DNA from: Geosiphon pyriformis
Lineage: Eukaryota > Glomeromycota > Glomeromycetes > Archaeosporales > Geosiphonaceae
Direction: 5' to 3'
NCBI GenBank assembly: GCA_016748015.1
Contig: JAAOMT010000070.1
Location: forward strand, 312,420 to 376,419
Length of the DNA: 64,000 nucleotides
Part shown: positions 35,896 through 46,356 of the stretch, piece by piece
How the letters are laid out: each line of letters opens with the position of its first letter
Numbering within the stretch: the stretch's first letter is position 1
Made by a program: the position numbers and the translations under genes
Notes under the pieces: model-generated
What the model saw: only the letters and a program-made list of their open reading frames with translations
Databases searched by the model: none
What the model was told of the DNA's origin: nothing

Positions 35896-35913
35896 AACAA
35901 CAATTATCCAAAA

Positions 35914-37398
35914 GTGACAGAATCAGAAATTATAGGAGCAAACCATTTAGAATTCGCCAAATTCTTGTTTTAATAGTACAGTCAACAATTAGGATTAAAC
36001 AATAACCATTTTCTAACAGAATTAGTCTTTAATTTTTACATTAATGATAAAATCACAGACTGCTTAGGAGAAACAGTTAACATTAAATCCACAAGAAAAA
36101 ATTTCTATACAGAATTATTTCAACATATTAGCTTACCAAAAAACTACAGTTTTGTACCAATCATCAAGGAAATAAATTAAACTATTGAAAAGTACACCCA
36201 ACAACAATTTTTCATCACCTATGTAGACAAAAGCAAAGGAAGATTGCAAACACCAGTAATAACATCCAAAAAGATACAACCACTCACTTAAAAGAAAAAC
36301 TGAGTTGAATTACCAACCAATTTATCATACCATTATATACTAAGAAGTGCCATCAATATCTCTTTAACAGACATGTCTACATCAAACATGACATTAACCT
36401 TTGGATAATTCCCATTTCAGAGTAAACAAAGAAAAACAGAGTTATTAGGACCATATGGCAAATATTTTGAAGGATTTAAATTGTGATTACCAATACCATC
36501 AGAATTTTGATTACCATTACCTTAACCAGACTTTGGAACTGCAAGTTTGTGGAAAGTAATGGAATCAGAAGAAAAAAAAAATGAGAATCAGGAATTTACT
36601 TACTAAAACCCAATCCTAGAAAATCCAGAAATTGAAACTCTAAATTTTCAAACTCCTTAAAATCTGAACAATACGAACTCTGAAACAAGTAATCAGCAAA
36701 ACTTACTTCCAGTAATCATCATTAATTAACCACCAATTGAACTAATTATTGAACTGATTCAACAGCAGCCACTTCAACAACCTATTCAACAATTACTTTA
36801 CCCACCTCAACAACCACAACAGCTACTTCAACAGCCATAGCAACAACTTTAACAACCACCACAACAACAACAACAACAACAACAAGTTATAGCACCAATG
36901 GCATATGCTCCTATTACTAAACTGGAAAAATTTACTGACAAAGAAGATAATGCCCAAGTCTGACTCAATAACATTGCCAAAGCAATTATTGCTAACAATT
37001 GGAATGATACCAGAGCACTACAAATCATCTTATACTTTTTGCAAGATATCACCAATTCATGATATCAAAGCTTAATCAATAAACTTATCATCTTCAATGT
37101 GTTTAAAACAAAGTTTTTAGCAACATTAATAGCATTAACTGATTGGCCAACACTTTCACCACCATTAAGTAAGGAGAAACTGAAGCAGTCACTACTTACT
37201 TAGGATGCTTTTACAGAAATTTGCACCAAATTCAGGTCATACAAGCTGATTATTTTACAGCACCACAAATCCTAAATCAATTTATTAGGGGTCTGTACAA
37301 TAGCATCCTCCAACACATATGTCTATTGCATCCAGCAGACCTTCAAGTTGTCATTACAAATGTCAAAGATTTTGAAGCAGCTGAACTCAAAGCCAATT
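35914..37398 (+). pseudogene. Gag 5' portion, copy A2
   Basis: Begins GTGACAGAATCAG at the position of the A1 ATG (VTESEIIGANHLEF). The N-terminal domain, Pro-rich linker and Gln-rich tract (CAACAACAA run at 36840-36890) are followed by the capsid-like region MAYAPITKLEKFTDKEDNAQ to the HQIQVIQADYFTAPQILNQF block (37221-37433 includes a few LTR bases). Trp codons have become TGA (36961) and many Gln codons TAA/TAG. Split at ACGC by the family-B element. Confidence 0.82.
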
Positions 37399-37402
37399 AC
37401 GC

Positions 37403-38396
37403 TGTTACCAGTAGAATTTTAGCTATTAATTAGCATGAAATTACTCTTATAATTTCTATAATTCATTAGTATATTAATATCATTTCAAATTATCATTTAT
37501 TATTTAATCAATTATCACATATCACAATTTAATTAAAATAATCTAATTAATATAACAGAAAGTAGGATGATCAAATTACACAATACCTTGAACTTTGTAA
37601 CATTCAAAAATTTGCTGAAATTTACAGAAATTTGCCGAAATTTATAAGAAATTTGCCGAAATTATGAATAGTTCACCCAAATTAATCAATAGTTCAGCAA
37701 AATAACTTGTAGTTCATCAAAATGTATTTTTAGTTTGCCAAAATTTGAGCAAAGAGAAAAAGTGCAAGTTCATAGACTAGTACTACAACAAGTTGTATAA
37801 AAAAAGAGCTTTTTTCTTCTGGAAAATGTATCTTACTTTAGATTTATCTCTTAAAACCGTTCCTATATACACAAAGAGAAATAAATATCAAATAATTCGA
37901 AAAAACCAAATTCTTTAATTATTGTACTTAGAAAAACCCCAAAAACCCAACTAACATTTCGAAATTGATTAGCTACCAATTTTAGTAAACTGTTAGTGAC
38001 TTCAGGCCTGGATAGAAAACGTTTCTCTTGATAAAATTCTATTTCTTTTATATTTCTTTTATTTTTTTCTTTCTTTTCTTATTACAATCATTAGGGTAGC
38101 CTACAAATGAGATTCCTGTAGAAGAGTTGACTTTCATAGCAAAGTAACTACACATTTTAGTAAACTTCTAGATGAGCAATTCCTGGGAAAAAGTTGATGT
38201 TTACTACAATGTAACTACATAAAGTAACTGGCAAGGAATTGGCCATTCCACTTATAAGCTCAGCAGTTCAAATTATAGGAGATAATTTGAAGATAAATTC
38301 GGTTATTGGAGGTTTAACTACTTCTAGAAAACGTGAATTTGCAACCAACAGACATTTACAACATTCAAGAAAAGAGACCAAAAACCTCTGGTAACA
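37403..38396 (+). repeat. Family B 5' LTR (994 bp)
   Basis: Starts TGTTACCAGTAG and ends CTGGTAACA. Highly similar to the 3' LTR at 46337. Three units of the AAATTTGCCGAAATTTA repeat occur at 37606-37663, where the CG dinucleotides of the solo copy read TG. TATA box at 37796. Confidence 0.95.
37796..37802 (+). promoter_or_regulatory. TATA box of family B 5' LTR
   Basis: TATAAAA after ACAACAAGTTG, identical context in all three family-B LTRs; probable core promoter for the element RNA. Confidence 0.6.
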
Positions 38397-38398
38397 TT

Positions 38399-38414
38399 TG
38401 GTACTCTCCCACGG
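38399..38414 (+). promoter_or_regulatory. Primer-binding site of family B
   Basis: TGGTACTCTCCCACGG two bases after the 5' LTR, the normal place for the tRNA primer. It begins TGG as expected for a CCA-ended tRNA. The tRNA species was not identified. No flanking inverted repeat as in family A. Confidence 0.6.
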
Positions 38415-38442
38415 AAATAACACAGCAACAACAAATTCAAAG

Positions 38443-40332
38443 TGGCGACCACACCAGACATAGCAACTCTAGAGTATTACCAGTCAATTTACCCACTGCA
38501 AGCAAAAATTCAACATTCCAGACGGAATTGAAGTTGTAAAGAAATCAGTATACCAATACATTGAAAACTGCATCAACAATTATCTTTTTGGAAACTACAA
38601 CATTTCAGAAGTTAGAAACAACCTCTACAATAATTTAGTGCACTATTCACAATTGGGAACAGAAGACCTGAACAGTGAAACACTTGCTACTTACTTCCAA
38701 GAACTTAATTTTAACATTATTGAGTATTGTAAAGAAAAATACCCAGTACAGTCTAAATACTCTTTTGACTTTGAATCAGAGACAGAAACAAGCAACAAAG
38801 GCAAACAAAGATTGAAACAATACTCAAGAACCACTCCAAACACTCTAACACTACAAAAGACAACTGCCAAACACTTGCAAACACCTGAACAAGGAACCAG
38901 TGTCAAATTACCACTTTCTATTACATCATTTCCAATTTCACTTGTTTAACCACAAACATCAAGTTCACCACTTAGCTGTTTTTCTAGACCAGAAAATTTT
39001 CAGTCATCTAGAAATTCTACTCAACAGCAGGAACCAATATCAACAAGTGCCAATATCATTGATTACTTACAAGAAAACGAAAGTAATTACTCAGAAAGCT
39101 TGGAAAGTGAAGAAACTGAATCAGAACCAAAAGAAATTACAGAAAACGAAAAAGAAATGGCAACTGCTTACATTGCAAAAATCTCAGAATTCACTGGTGA
39201 AGACAATGATACCAGTCCTCAAGAATGGCTTGACAAGGTTCAAAAAGCAGGAGATGCAAATGGTTGGATTGCAGCAAAAATGCTCAAAGCAATTCCTTAC
39301 TTTCTCTAAGGAACAGCAAAAAAATGGTTTGAGAATTTAGAAGAACCATTTGAAAACTGGCAAGCATTCAAAAATGCTTTTCTACAACAATTCACCGACA
39401 ACAATACCTTTATCACTCTCAGAAACTGCTTTTGCAATATCAAACAAGAAACATCTGAATCTGTTATGACCTATCTTGGAAGATTTAACAAACTTCTCAG
39501 ATAAATCCGACAATTAGAAACCAATGACTACTATTCTGATGCTCAAATTCTGGATCAGTTTATAGCAGGGTTAAAAGACAAACTGATTAAGAAAGTCTGT
39601 CCACATGTTCCAGCAGACTTAGCAACTGTTATTAGACATGCAAAGAGCTATGAAATGGCAATGGAAAAAGCAAATCACACCAAGCTTGTAAACTTTGCAA
39701 TTGGAGAAACCAGCTCAGCAGCTAAAGAAAAGATAGACCAACTCACAAAGAAAGTTGAAAGCTATTTTACAAACCAACAACAACAGCAGCAACAACCACA
39801 AAGATATCAACCACCACAACGATACAACCAAAACAATTTTGGATTACCATCCAACAACCAATCTAAAAATTGTCATTATTGTGGAATTCCAGGACACTGG
39901 AAACAAGATTGTAGGAAATTACAAAGAGACCAACAAAACAGAAGTAATCAACATTACTCTTCACCACAACAATCCTATTACCAATCTCCACCACCAACCT
40001 ATTATTTACCAAGACCACAAAATCAAAACTACTATCCACCAGCTCCACAATCAATGCAGCAACAATATCAGCAACCTTTACCAATTCAGCCATATCAGAC
40101 ACCACCCACTCAACAATATCAAGTACCAGCAAGAAGATTGGTTCAACATAACCAATTCACACCCCAAAATCAATTACAAAATAACCACAACAGAATCAAT
40201 CCAAATAACCAGTTGGTTCTCTGAAATTCGGATCAGCAAAGACCCAATCACTATCACACTCAACCCAGTTATTTTACAATATCAAAGGAATCGGATTTTT
40301 AACAAACTGCACTTTCTGAAGATGAAGTTACA
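38443..40332 (+). pseudogene. Gag of family B
   Basis: The frame opens at a GTG (38443, GTGGCGACCACACC) with no ATG at the start. A 1-base slip near 38515 leads into the main frame, which runs on into pol. Regions: N-terminal helical segment to 38940, acidic linker, capsid-like core (from MATAYIAKISEFTGEDND at about 39157 through PQEWLDKVQ to the IRHAKSYEMAM block at 39660), CCHC zinc knuckle NCHYCGIPGHWKQDC at 39868-39912, and a Tyr/Gln/Pro-rich tail. In-frame stops at 38947, 39307, 39502 (all TAA), 40222 (TGA) and 40300 (TAA). The CCHC knuckle is intact. Confidence 0.88.
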
Positions 40333-40869
40333 GTGCTAAGATCAAACCCTTCCAACCACACCATCCCACCAGCTCAAATTGCCCAAAATGCTAATCTGTC
40401 AGATATATTTCTATTTGAATTTGAAGCAAATGAATTACCATTTCTGCTTAGTAATGCAGCAGTTAATGAACAGAAAGCAATTACTGCTATGTACACAGAA
40501 GCTACAGTGGAAGGAAAACCCATTCGCTTAATCTTAGATAGTGGATCAGCTGGAAGTATCATCACTTACTAGCTAATGCAACAACTCAAACAAAATATAG
40601 ACAGACCAGCTCAAACAGTTATTGTTACAGCTGATGGTATGAAGAAGACTCCAGTAGAAGAAATTGATGATTTCTCTTTTTCAATTGATGGAATTACCAT
40701 TCCAGTTAAAGTTCTTGTTATGGATGCACCCCAATACCAAGCTCTAGTCAAAAATGATTGGCTTCTCAAGACCAATACAAACCTGAACTGGAAAACTCAA
40801 GAACTTAAAATCTTATACCAAGAACAATATACCATAATACCTGCAATCTGTGGTATCTTTAACAAATGA
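40333..40869 (+). pseudogene. Retropepsin-like protease of family B
   Basis: In the same frame as gag. MYTEATVEGKPIRLILDSG carries an intact DSG active site at about 40540, followed by SAGSIITY, a TAG stop at 40570, then the second half of the fold (VIVTADGMKKTPVEEI, VKVLVMDAPQYQALVKNDWL). It would cleave the Gag-Pol polyprotein. Apart from the TAG, the domain looks complete. Confidence 0.87.
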
Positions 40870-41046
40870 TCAGAAAAAGCTCCAGTATTTGAATTTGAAG
40901 AGGAGAAAGAAATGCCACTTACTGAAATTTACATGGCTTTTGGATCAATATCCAATTGGGCTGAAGAAACCAAACAAGAGATTTTTGAAGAATCAAGAAG
41001 ATAAAAGAAAGTTAGATATTCTACATCAGAACCATGGAAACAACCA

Positions 41047-41690
41047 TCCTATATTCCACTCAAATGCAAAGATTGCAACAAAAAACTTTCATCAATAGGA
41101 GCATGTATTTCTCCAGAAGAGGAATATGAAACTCATATCTGTTACTTTTGCAAAGCATGCCATAGAGAACGATTTGGATCTCCAAAAAGAAGTGGAAAAT
41201 GGGACAACACACTTTGCCTTATATGTGGAGAAATGCTACCAAAAGAATGCAATTGGATTGATGTAGCAATAAGAGGAGGAGTATGTGATCAAACCTGTCA
41301 ATATGCTCTATCAATTTCGGAAAAAGTCAGAAGAAGAACACCATTTGATGCAGCATACAACAGTGCTCTCAATAAACTTTACCACTACCCTTATAATGCT
41401 GAAATGATTTTTGACCTAGTAATGGCATTGATTAATGGAGCCACCCAAGAAGATGTCTGCCAAATGAAAGAAGCTGAATTTATTGAGTATACCATGGAAT
41501 TAGCTGGATTCAATTATGAAGATGAAGTAGAAACCTACCACCAAATTGCAAGCCACACATATCCGACCAAAGAAGCTCAAATTCAACAATTAGAACAAAT
41601 GAACATTCAATTGTGCGAAGAATGTGTTATGCCTTGTAATGACCAATGGTGTTTAGAATGTTATGCTCTTAGCATTCCTCTGCCAGATAA
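41047..41690 (+). pseudogene. Cysteine-rich (zinc-ribbon-like) pol segment of family B
   Basis: Directly after the protease and before the dUTPase, in frame. Cysteine pattern: KCKDC, then ICYFCKAC, then CLICGE, then ECNW, CDQTC, and a separate cluster CEECVMPCNDQWCLEC at residues 128-143 of the open block starting at 41233. Multiple CxxC pairs suggest two or more zinc-binding modules. Family A keeps the same arrangement with decayed cysteines. No family name recognised. One stop (TAA 41002) precedes it. Confidence 0.7.
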
Positions 41691-42285
41691 GAATAATGAA
41701 AATGAAATCGAATTTGGAGTATCTGAACTAGTAGAAAAACTACCAACCACTCCCATCTATCTTCTTGAAAAGCAACCACCTCTACAACTTAAATATTTTG
41801 ACAACCATGGCCAAGGAATCAGACCAGAAAAAGCACACGAAATTGATGCTGGATATGACTTAAGATACCCAGGAAAAGATACTTTAATTCTCCAACCAAA
41901 GTCTTTGACAAAAATCAATCTAAAAATTGCTCTTGAAATTCTACCAGGAGCAATAGTTCAAATTGCCTCCAGATCATCATTGGCAAGCAAAGGAATCAAT
42001 ATTAGAGGAGGAGTTATAGATGCAGGATACACTGGAGACATTACCATCATGTTACAGAATAAGACAGACAAACCATTCAAAATTGAACATGCTAAAAAAA
42101 TTGCTCAAGCAATTTACTTACCCTTAATCAACATTTCAGGTTTACAATCAGTAAACAACAGAGAACAATTGGAAAAAAGTGAAAGAGGAACTCAAGGTTT
42201 TGGTTCAACTGGACAATTTACAGTCCCAGTAAACATAGTTCTTAATACACAAAATGAATCTCACCAGATTCTTCAACTTTCTTAG
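41233..42285 (+). pseudogene. dUTPase domain of family B pol (all five motifs intact)
   Basis: A 350-codon open block; the dUTPase spans about residues 185-330. Motif 1 AGYDLR 206-211, motif 2 RSSLASKG 247-254, motif 3 GGVIDAGYTG 259-268 with catalytic Asp263, motif 4 QAIYLP 292-297, and motif 5 RGTQGFGSTG 318-327. This is the homotrimeric dUTPase family, hydrolysing dUTP to dUMP and pyrophosphate. In frame with protease upstream and RT downstream, so it is a pol domain rather than a host gene. Retroviral dUTPases occupy other positions in some viruses; here it lies between protease and RT. Ends at a TAG (42283) before the RT linker. Confidence 0.93.
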
Positions 42286-42384
42286 CCAATTACCATTTTA
42301 TCTTTTGGAGAATATCACGAAATTTACACTTGCTCAAAACTCACCACTACACAACAAATCTTTGAATCCAATAAACAAATCTGT

Positions 42385-43680
42385 TTGAAGCATAAAATAT
42401 TAATTCCAAATGTTTATATTCCCAAAGTAATGAAAAAATTTCGAGTTATATTCTACAATCCCAATAATTACCCTATTGTTTTATTAAACAAATTAGAAAT
42501 TGGAATCATACACAGCAATATCTTTCAAGATGAAAATCCTCAAATTGTCTTTAATTTTATTGAAATTGTAAAACACACTCTACTCCCAAATCCAAATATC
42601 ATTCTTACTACTGAAAACTACCACTTGTTGGAAGAAAAACTCTCTCGAATCAATATGGGTTCCTTAGAATCTCAACAACAAAGACAATTGAAACAATTAA
42701 TAGCTGAATTTGCAGATATATTTGCAAAAGACAACAATGACTTGGGAAAAACAGACATTGTTCAACATCAGATCCATACAGAAGATGCTCTACTAAAACA
42801 TCAACAAGCTTATCAAGTGCCACCTGCCAGCCACCAATTCATCAGAGAAAAGGTCCAAAGAATGCTCAATAACGGATTGATTCAATCATCAAGAAGTTCT
42901 TGGGCCTCACTAGTAGTTTTAGTTAAAAAGAAAAACGGAAAAATCAGATTCTGTGTTGATTATAGACAACTGAATAGTGTTACAATTGGAGATGCCTATT
43001 CTCTTTCAAGAATTGATGACATGCTAGATGCTCTAGGAAAAGCCAAGTTCTTTTCAACTTTAGACCTGGAAAGTGGATACTGGCAAGTCGAAATGGACCC
43101 AAAAGATAGACCCAAAACAGCATTCACCACTCAAGAAGGAAATTATGAGTTTAATGTTATGCCTTTTAAACTCTGCAATGCACCAGCAACATTTCAGCGA
43201 CTTATGGATATTGTCTATGAAGGGCTCTTGTGGCAATCAGTAGTTGTTTATCTTGATGATACTGATGTATACTCACCAAGCTTTGAAGCCCATCTCATTC
43301 ATCTGCAAGAAGTTTTTCAACGATTACAGAAAGCAGGATTAAAGTTAAATATTGAGAAATGTCCCTTTGGAAAAACAAGCTTGATCTTTCTTGGACACAT
43401 AGTTAGTAAAGATGGAATCAAACCAAATCCAGGAACAATCAGTGTTGTTAAAAACTTTCAAACCCCCAGAAATACTACAGAACTAAGAGAATTTGTGGGA
43501 TTAGTCTTTTACTATCAAAAATTCATAAAAGAATTCTCAGAAATCACCAAACCACTTAATTATCTTATCAACAAAAACGTACCATACAAATGGACTGAAG
43601 AACAACAAAAAGCTTTTGAAATTCTCAAAACAAAATTGACAACAGCCCCAGTTCTTGCTTACTCAGACTTTAACAAATGA
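42385..43680 (+). pseudogene. Reverse transcriptase of family B
   Basis: A 431-codon open block in the gag-pol frame. A linker precedes the RT: LDQ-type spacer, then VQRMLNNGLIQSSRSSWAS, KIRFCVDYRQLNSV, FFSTLDLESGYWQVEM, VMPFKLCNAPATFQRL (canonical MPFGLCNAP with G changed to K), VVVYLDDTDVYS with the intact YLDD active site at about 43250, then FLGHIVSKDGI and the connection. Ends at TGA 43678, which is probably a former Trp codon at the RNase H start. Best-preserved RT in the window. Confidence 0.93.
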
Positions 43681-44061
43681 TTCCAATTAGCCACTAATGC
43701 TTCACACATAGCATTTGGTGCTATCTTATCACAATTGGATGAAAATAGCCAAGAACAAGTTATTGCCTATGTCAGCAGAACACTCAAGCCAACAGAACTC
43801 AAATATGGCTTAACTGAATTAGAAGCTGCTGCAGTTATTTGGGCTCTTAAACATTTTCAACAATATCTGAAGAATGGAAAAGAATTTGACATAATAACAG
43901 ACAACATTGGCCTCAAATGGCTCAATAAAAAGAAAACTGAACAAAGTGTCAAACAGTCTCGATAGAATGACTTCCTAGCAGACTACAGATATATTGTACA
44001 CCACAAACCAGGAAAACTACATATCAATGTTGATAGTCTCTCAAGAATGAGACAAGATTAA
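43681..44061 (+). pseudogene. RNase H of family B
   Basis: LATNASHIAFGAILSQ (first catalytic Asp replaced by Asn), ELEAAAVIWALKHFQQYL, FDIITDNIGLKWL, then NVDSLSRM near 44030. Same frame as RT; stops at 43963 (TAG) and 44059 (TAA). Confidence 0.87.
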
Positions 44062-44119
44062 TACCAACAACAATTCCACCACAGCTTACCAACATACCAA
44101 CAAAAATAACCAAACAAGA

Positions 44120-45505
44120 ATGGATCCCAGAAACTACAGCAATCTTAAAAATTATTTGGAGACTCTTACCATGCCAAAAAACTGGTCTCCAAGTGAAAAA
44201 CACCACTTACAACACCAATCAAAACAATATTTCATACACCAGAACAAAATTTATTATAAAAATCACAGAAAACCAAACCAGCCACTCAGATTAGTACAAG
44301 AGAATGAAAAAGAAACAATTTTATACAACATGTACACAGATCCGTCTTCAGCATACTTGGGAAAAGAGAAAACAATTCAAAGAACCCTTGAACATTATTT
44401 TTGGCCTCACATGTAAAAAGACATTTGACAATATGTAGAATCTTGTGATAATTGTTAAAAAAGAGGAGAAACTCGCCTCACAGAACCTTTAAATCCAATC
44501 AAAGTTGGACAACTTTTTGACAGAGTTGGAATTGATTTAGTCGGACCATTACCTATCACAACCCAAGGAAATTGTTATATTGCAGTTGCAGTGGATTATC
44601 TTACCAAATGGTCTGAAGCTAGAGCCATCTAAAGAGCAGATGCAAAATCAGTAGCAAATTTCATCTATGAAGACATTATCTGTAGACATGGATGCCCAAT
44701 TGAACTCTTATCTGATCAAAGAACACATTTTGTGAACAACTTGATACAAAAAATTTGTGAACAGTTCAATGTCAAAAGACCTCTATCATCACCTTATTAC
44801 CCTCAAACAAATGGACTTGTAGAACATTTCAATAGAACATTGTGTGAATCTCTAGCCAAAGTCTTAACAGACTTTGAGCAGGAATGGGATATCTTTATTT
44901 CATCAGTGTTACTAGCATACAGAACACTAAAACAAGATACTATGAAACACACACCATTTGATCTTACTTATGGAAGGACAGCAACATTACCAATTAATTT
45001 CACAGTGGAAACATACCCAGTGCAACCAATCAATGAAGAAAACTTTCAAGAGACACTCCAAAGAAGAGCCTACACTCTTCTTAGTACACTGGAAGAAAAA
45101 AGAAGAATAGCAGCAACTTATATTGAACATTCCCAAGCTCAACAAAAAAAAAGACATGACAACAAATTACCACCTATTACCAACAAATTTAAAGTTAGAA
45201 ATAAAGTTTTCTTACACAGAACTAAGGCTGAAAAACAATGGAGTGGAAAATTTGAAAACAAATAGAATGGACCATTTTATATTCACGAAATTCTAGGCAA
45301 TGGATCATATAAGTTAAGATTTGATGACAAAATATTAGCAAAAGTTGCACATGGAGACAGATTGAAACACTATCATTCCAGAAACAATTCTGAACCATTA
45401 ATTCCACAAATTGGTACACATTCCTCTTTAATTAATCCTGAAGATATTCCCTGAAATTTAGAACCAATAATTATAATAGAACAACAACCAAACTTGAACA
45501 CTTAA
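44120..45505 (+). pseudogene. Integrase of family B
   Basis: Shifted one frame from RNase H. Zinc-finger region 44330-44460 (HYFWPHM, then CDNC). Catalytic core: VGIDLVGPL (Asp 44534), LLSDQRTHF (Asp 44714), GLVEHFNRT (Glu 44822); the second Asp and the Glu are separated by exactly 35 residues, a D-D-35-E core. The C-terminal part contains RTKAEKQWSGKFE, then a GPY/F-like module (NGPFYIHEILGNGSYKL). No chromodomain seen. Stops near 44414, 44456, 44630 and 45262; frame ends at 45503-45505. Confidence 0.9.
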
Positions 45506-45647
45506 ATTTTACAACAATTCTTTAATAAAAACACAAAGACAAAAATAGTAAATAATTACAAAACACCCAAACCCAAAAACAAATAAAAACCCCATATCCA
45601 AAAATAATTTTTTTTATTCTCTCTTTTCATAAATAGTCAATTTTATC

Positions 45648-46356
45648 ATGATTATTCCCCAAAATATTCAACAAATATCCCAAAAATTAATGTTAGCCTT
45701 GAAAACACTCCCTGACTTATCTATAACGATTAATGGAAGTCAAATTAATTACATTCAGAAAGAAACTACAGCCCCAGTAGCAAATCAGTTACAAAACTAT
45801 CACCCCTATAGAAGAAAAACAAGAAGTTACTCTGAGAATAGATTACCAAGACTTTTTGAAACAGGCACTAGAAAAAAATCTTTTAATTGCCCCTATTGAC
45901 ATTCCACCAAATGCTACAATACAACAAAAACTTCTACTACTTCTTAATAAACAGAACAATGAACACATCCCTATCTATAAATACTTTCAAATTGGAAAAA
46001 CACTTTATGAATGAAAACTGGAACTTAAAGCAACAAATCTCACTCCTGAAGTTATACAAAAACAAATCCACAATAAATTCAAAACAGCAGCTGGATCAAC
46101 AAACATTTGCTACAAACTTAGAGCAGCTCTTAGACTCTATAACTTGTTTAATACTTGTGAAAATGTTCTACAAAATCCAATACTGCAACCAATGAAAGTT
46201 TAATATATTGGCAAACTCACAGAACTGAAATTTCAACAATTTTCAGACCAGATTACTTTAATTATTTTAGATCACTATCTTAATATTACAGATAATACTT
46301 GGACTTTGATGAAGCTCAGTCTTGAGGAGGAAATTATGTTACCAGTAGAATTTTAG
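45648..46356 (+). pseudogene. Extra ORF after integrase (ORF3), family B
   Basis: Opens at ATG 45648 (MIIPQNIQQISQKLMLALKT), slips one frame near 45795, and continues (IDYQDFLKQALEKNLLIAP, then CYKLRAALRLYNLFNTCENV) past stops near 46007 and 46201 to a TAG at 46354 just inside the 3' LTR. About 235 codons, mostly helical-looking, with no signal peptide, membrane segment or domain that I recognise. Family A has a counterpart in the same place (58458-59119) with a shared ITIN core motif. Position corresponds to the env or accessory slot of retroviruses, but nothing indicates an envelope protein. Confidence 0.6.
46324..46336 (+). promoter_or_regulatory. Polypurine tract of family B
   Basis: GAGGAGGAAA followed by TTA immediately upstream of the 3' LTR; primer site for plus-strand DNA synthesis. 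Overlaps the end of ORF3. Confidence 0.7.

Noticed and set aside
38900-39340. 146-codon open frame overlapping family B gag
   Set aside because: It overlaps the true gag frame, has no recognisable domain, and reads Gln/Lys-rich noise from CAA/AAA repeats.
39755-40339. 194-codon open frame in the family B gag tail
   Set aside because: Shadow of the gag zinc-knuckle and Gln-rich tail in another frame; the CCHC knuckle is in the other frame.
41233-42285. dUTPase as a host gene captured between elements
   Set aside because: It is in frame with protease upstream and RT downstream, and the same arrangement recurs in three family-A copies.
45648-46356. ORF3 as an envelope gene
   Set aside because: No signal peptide, membrane segment, furin-like site or cysteine pattern; only its position is env-like.
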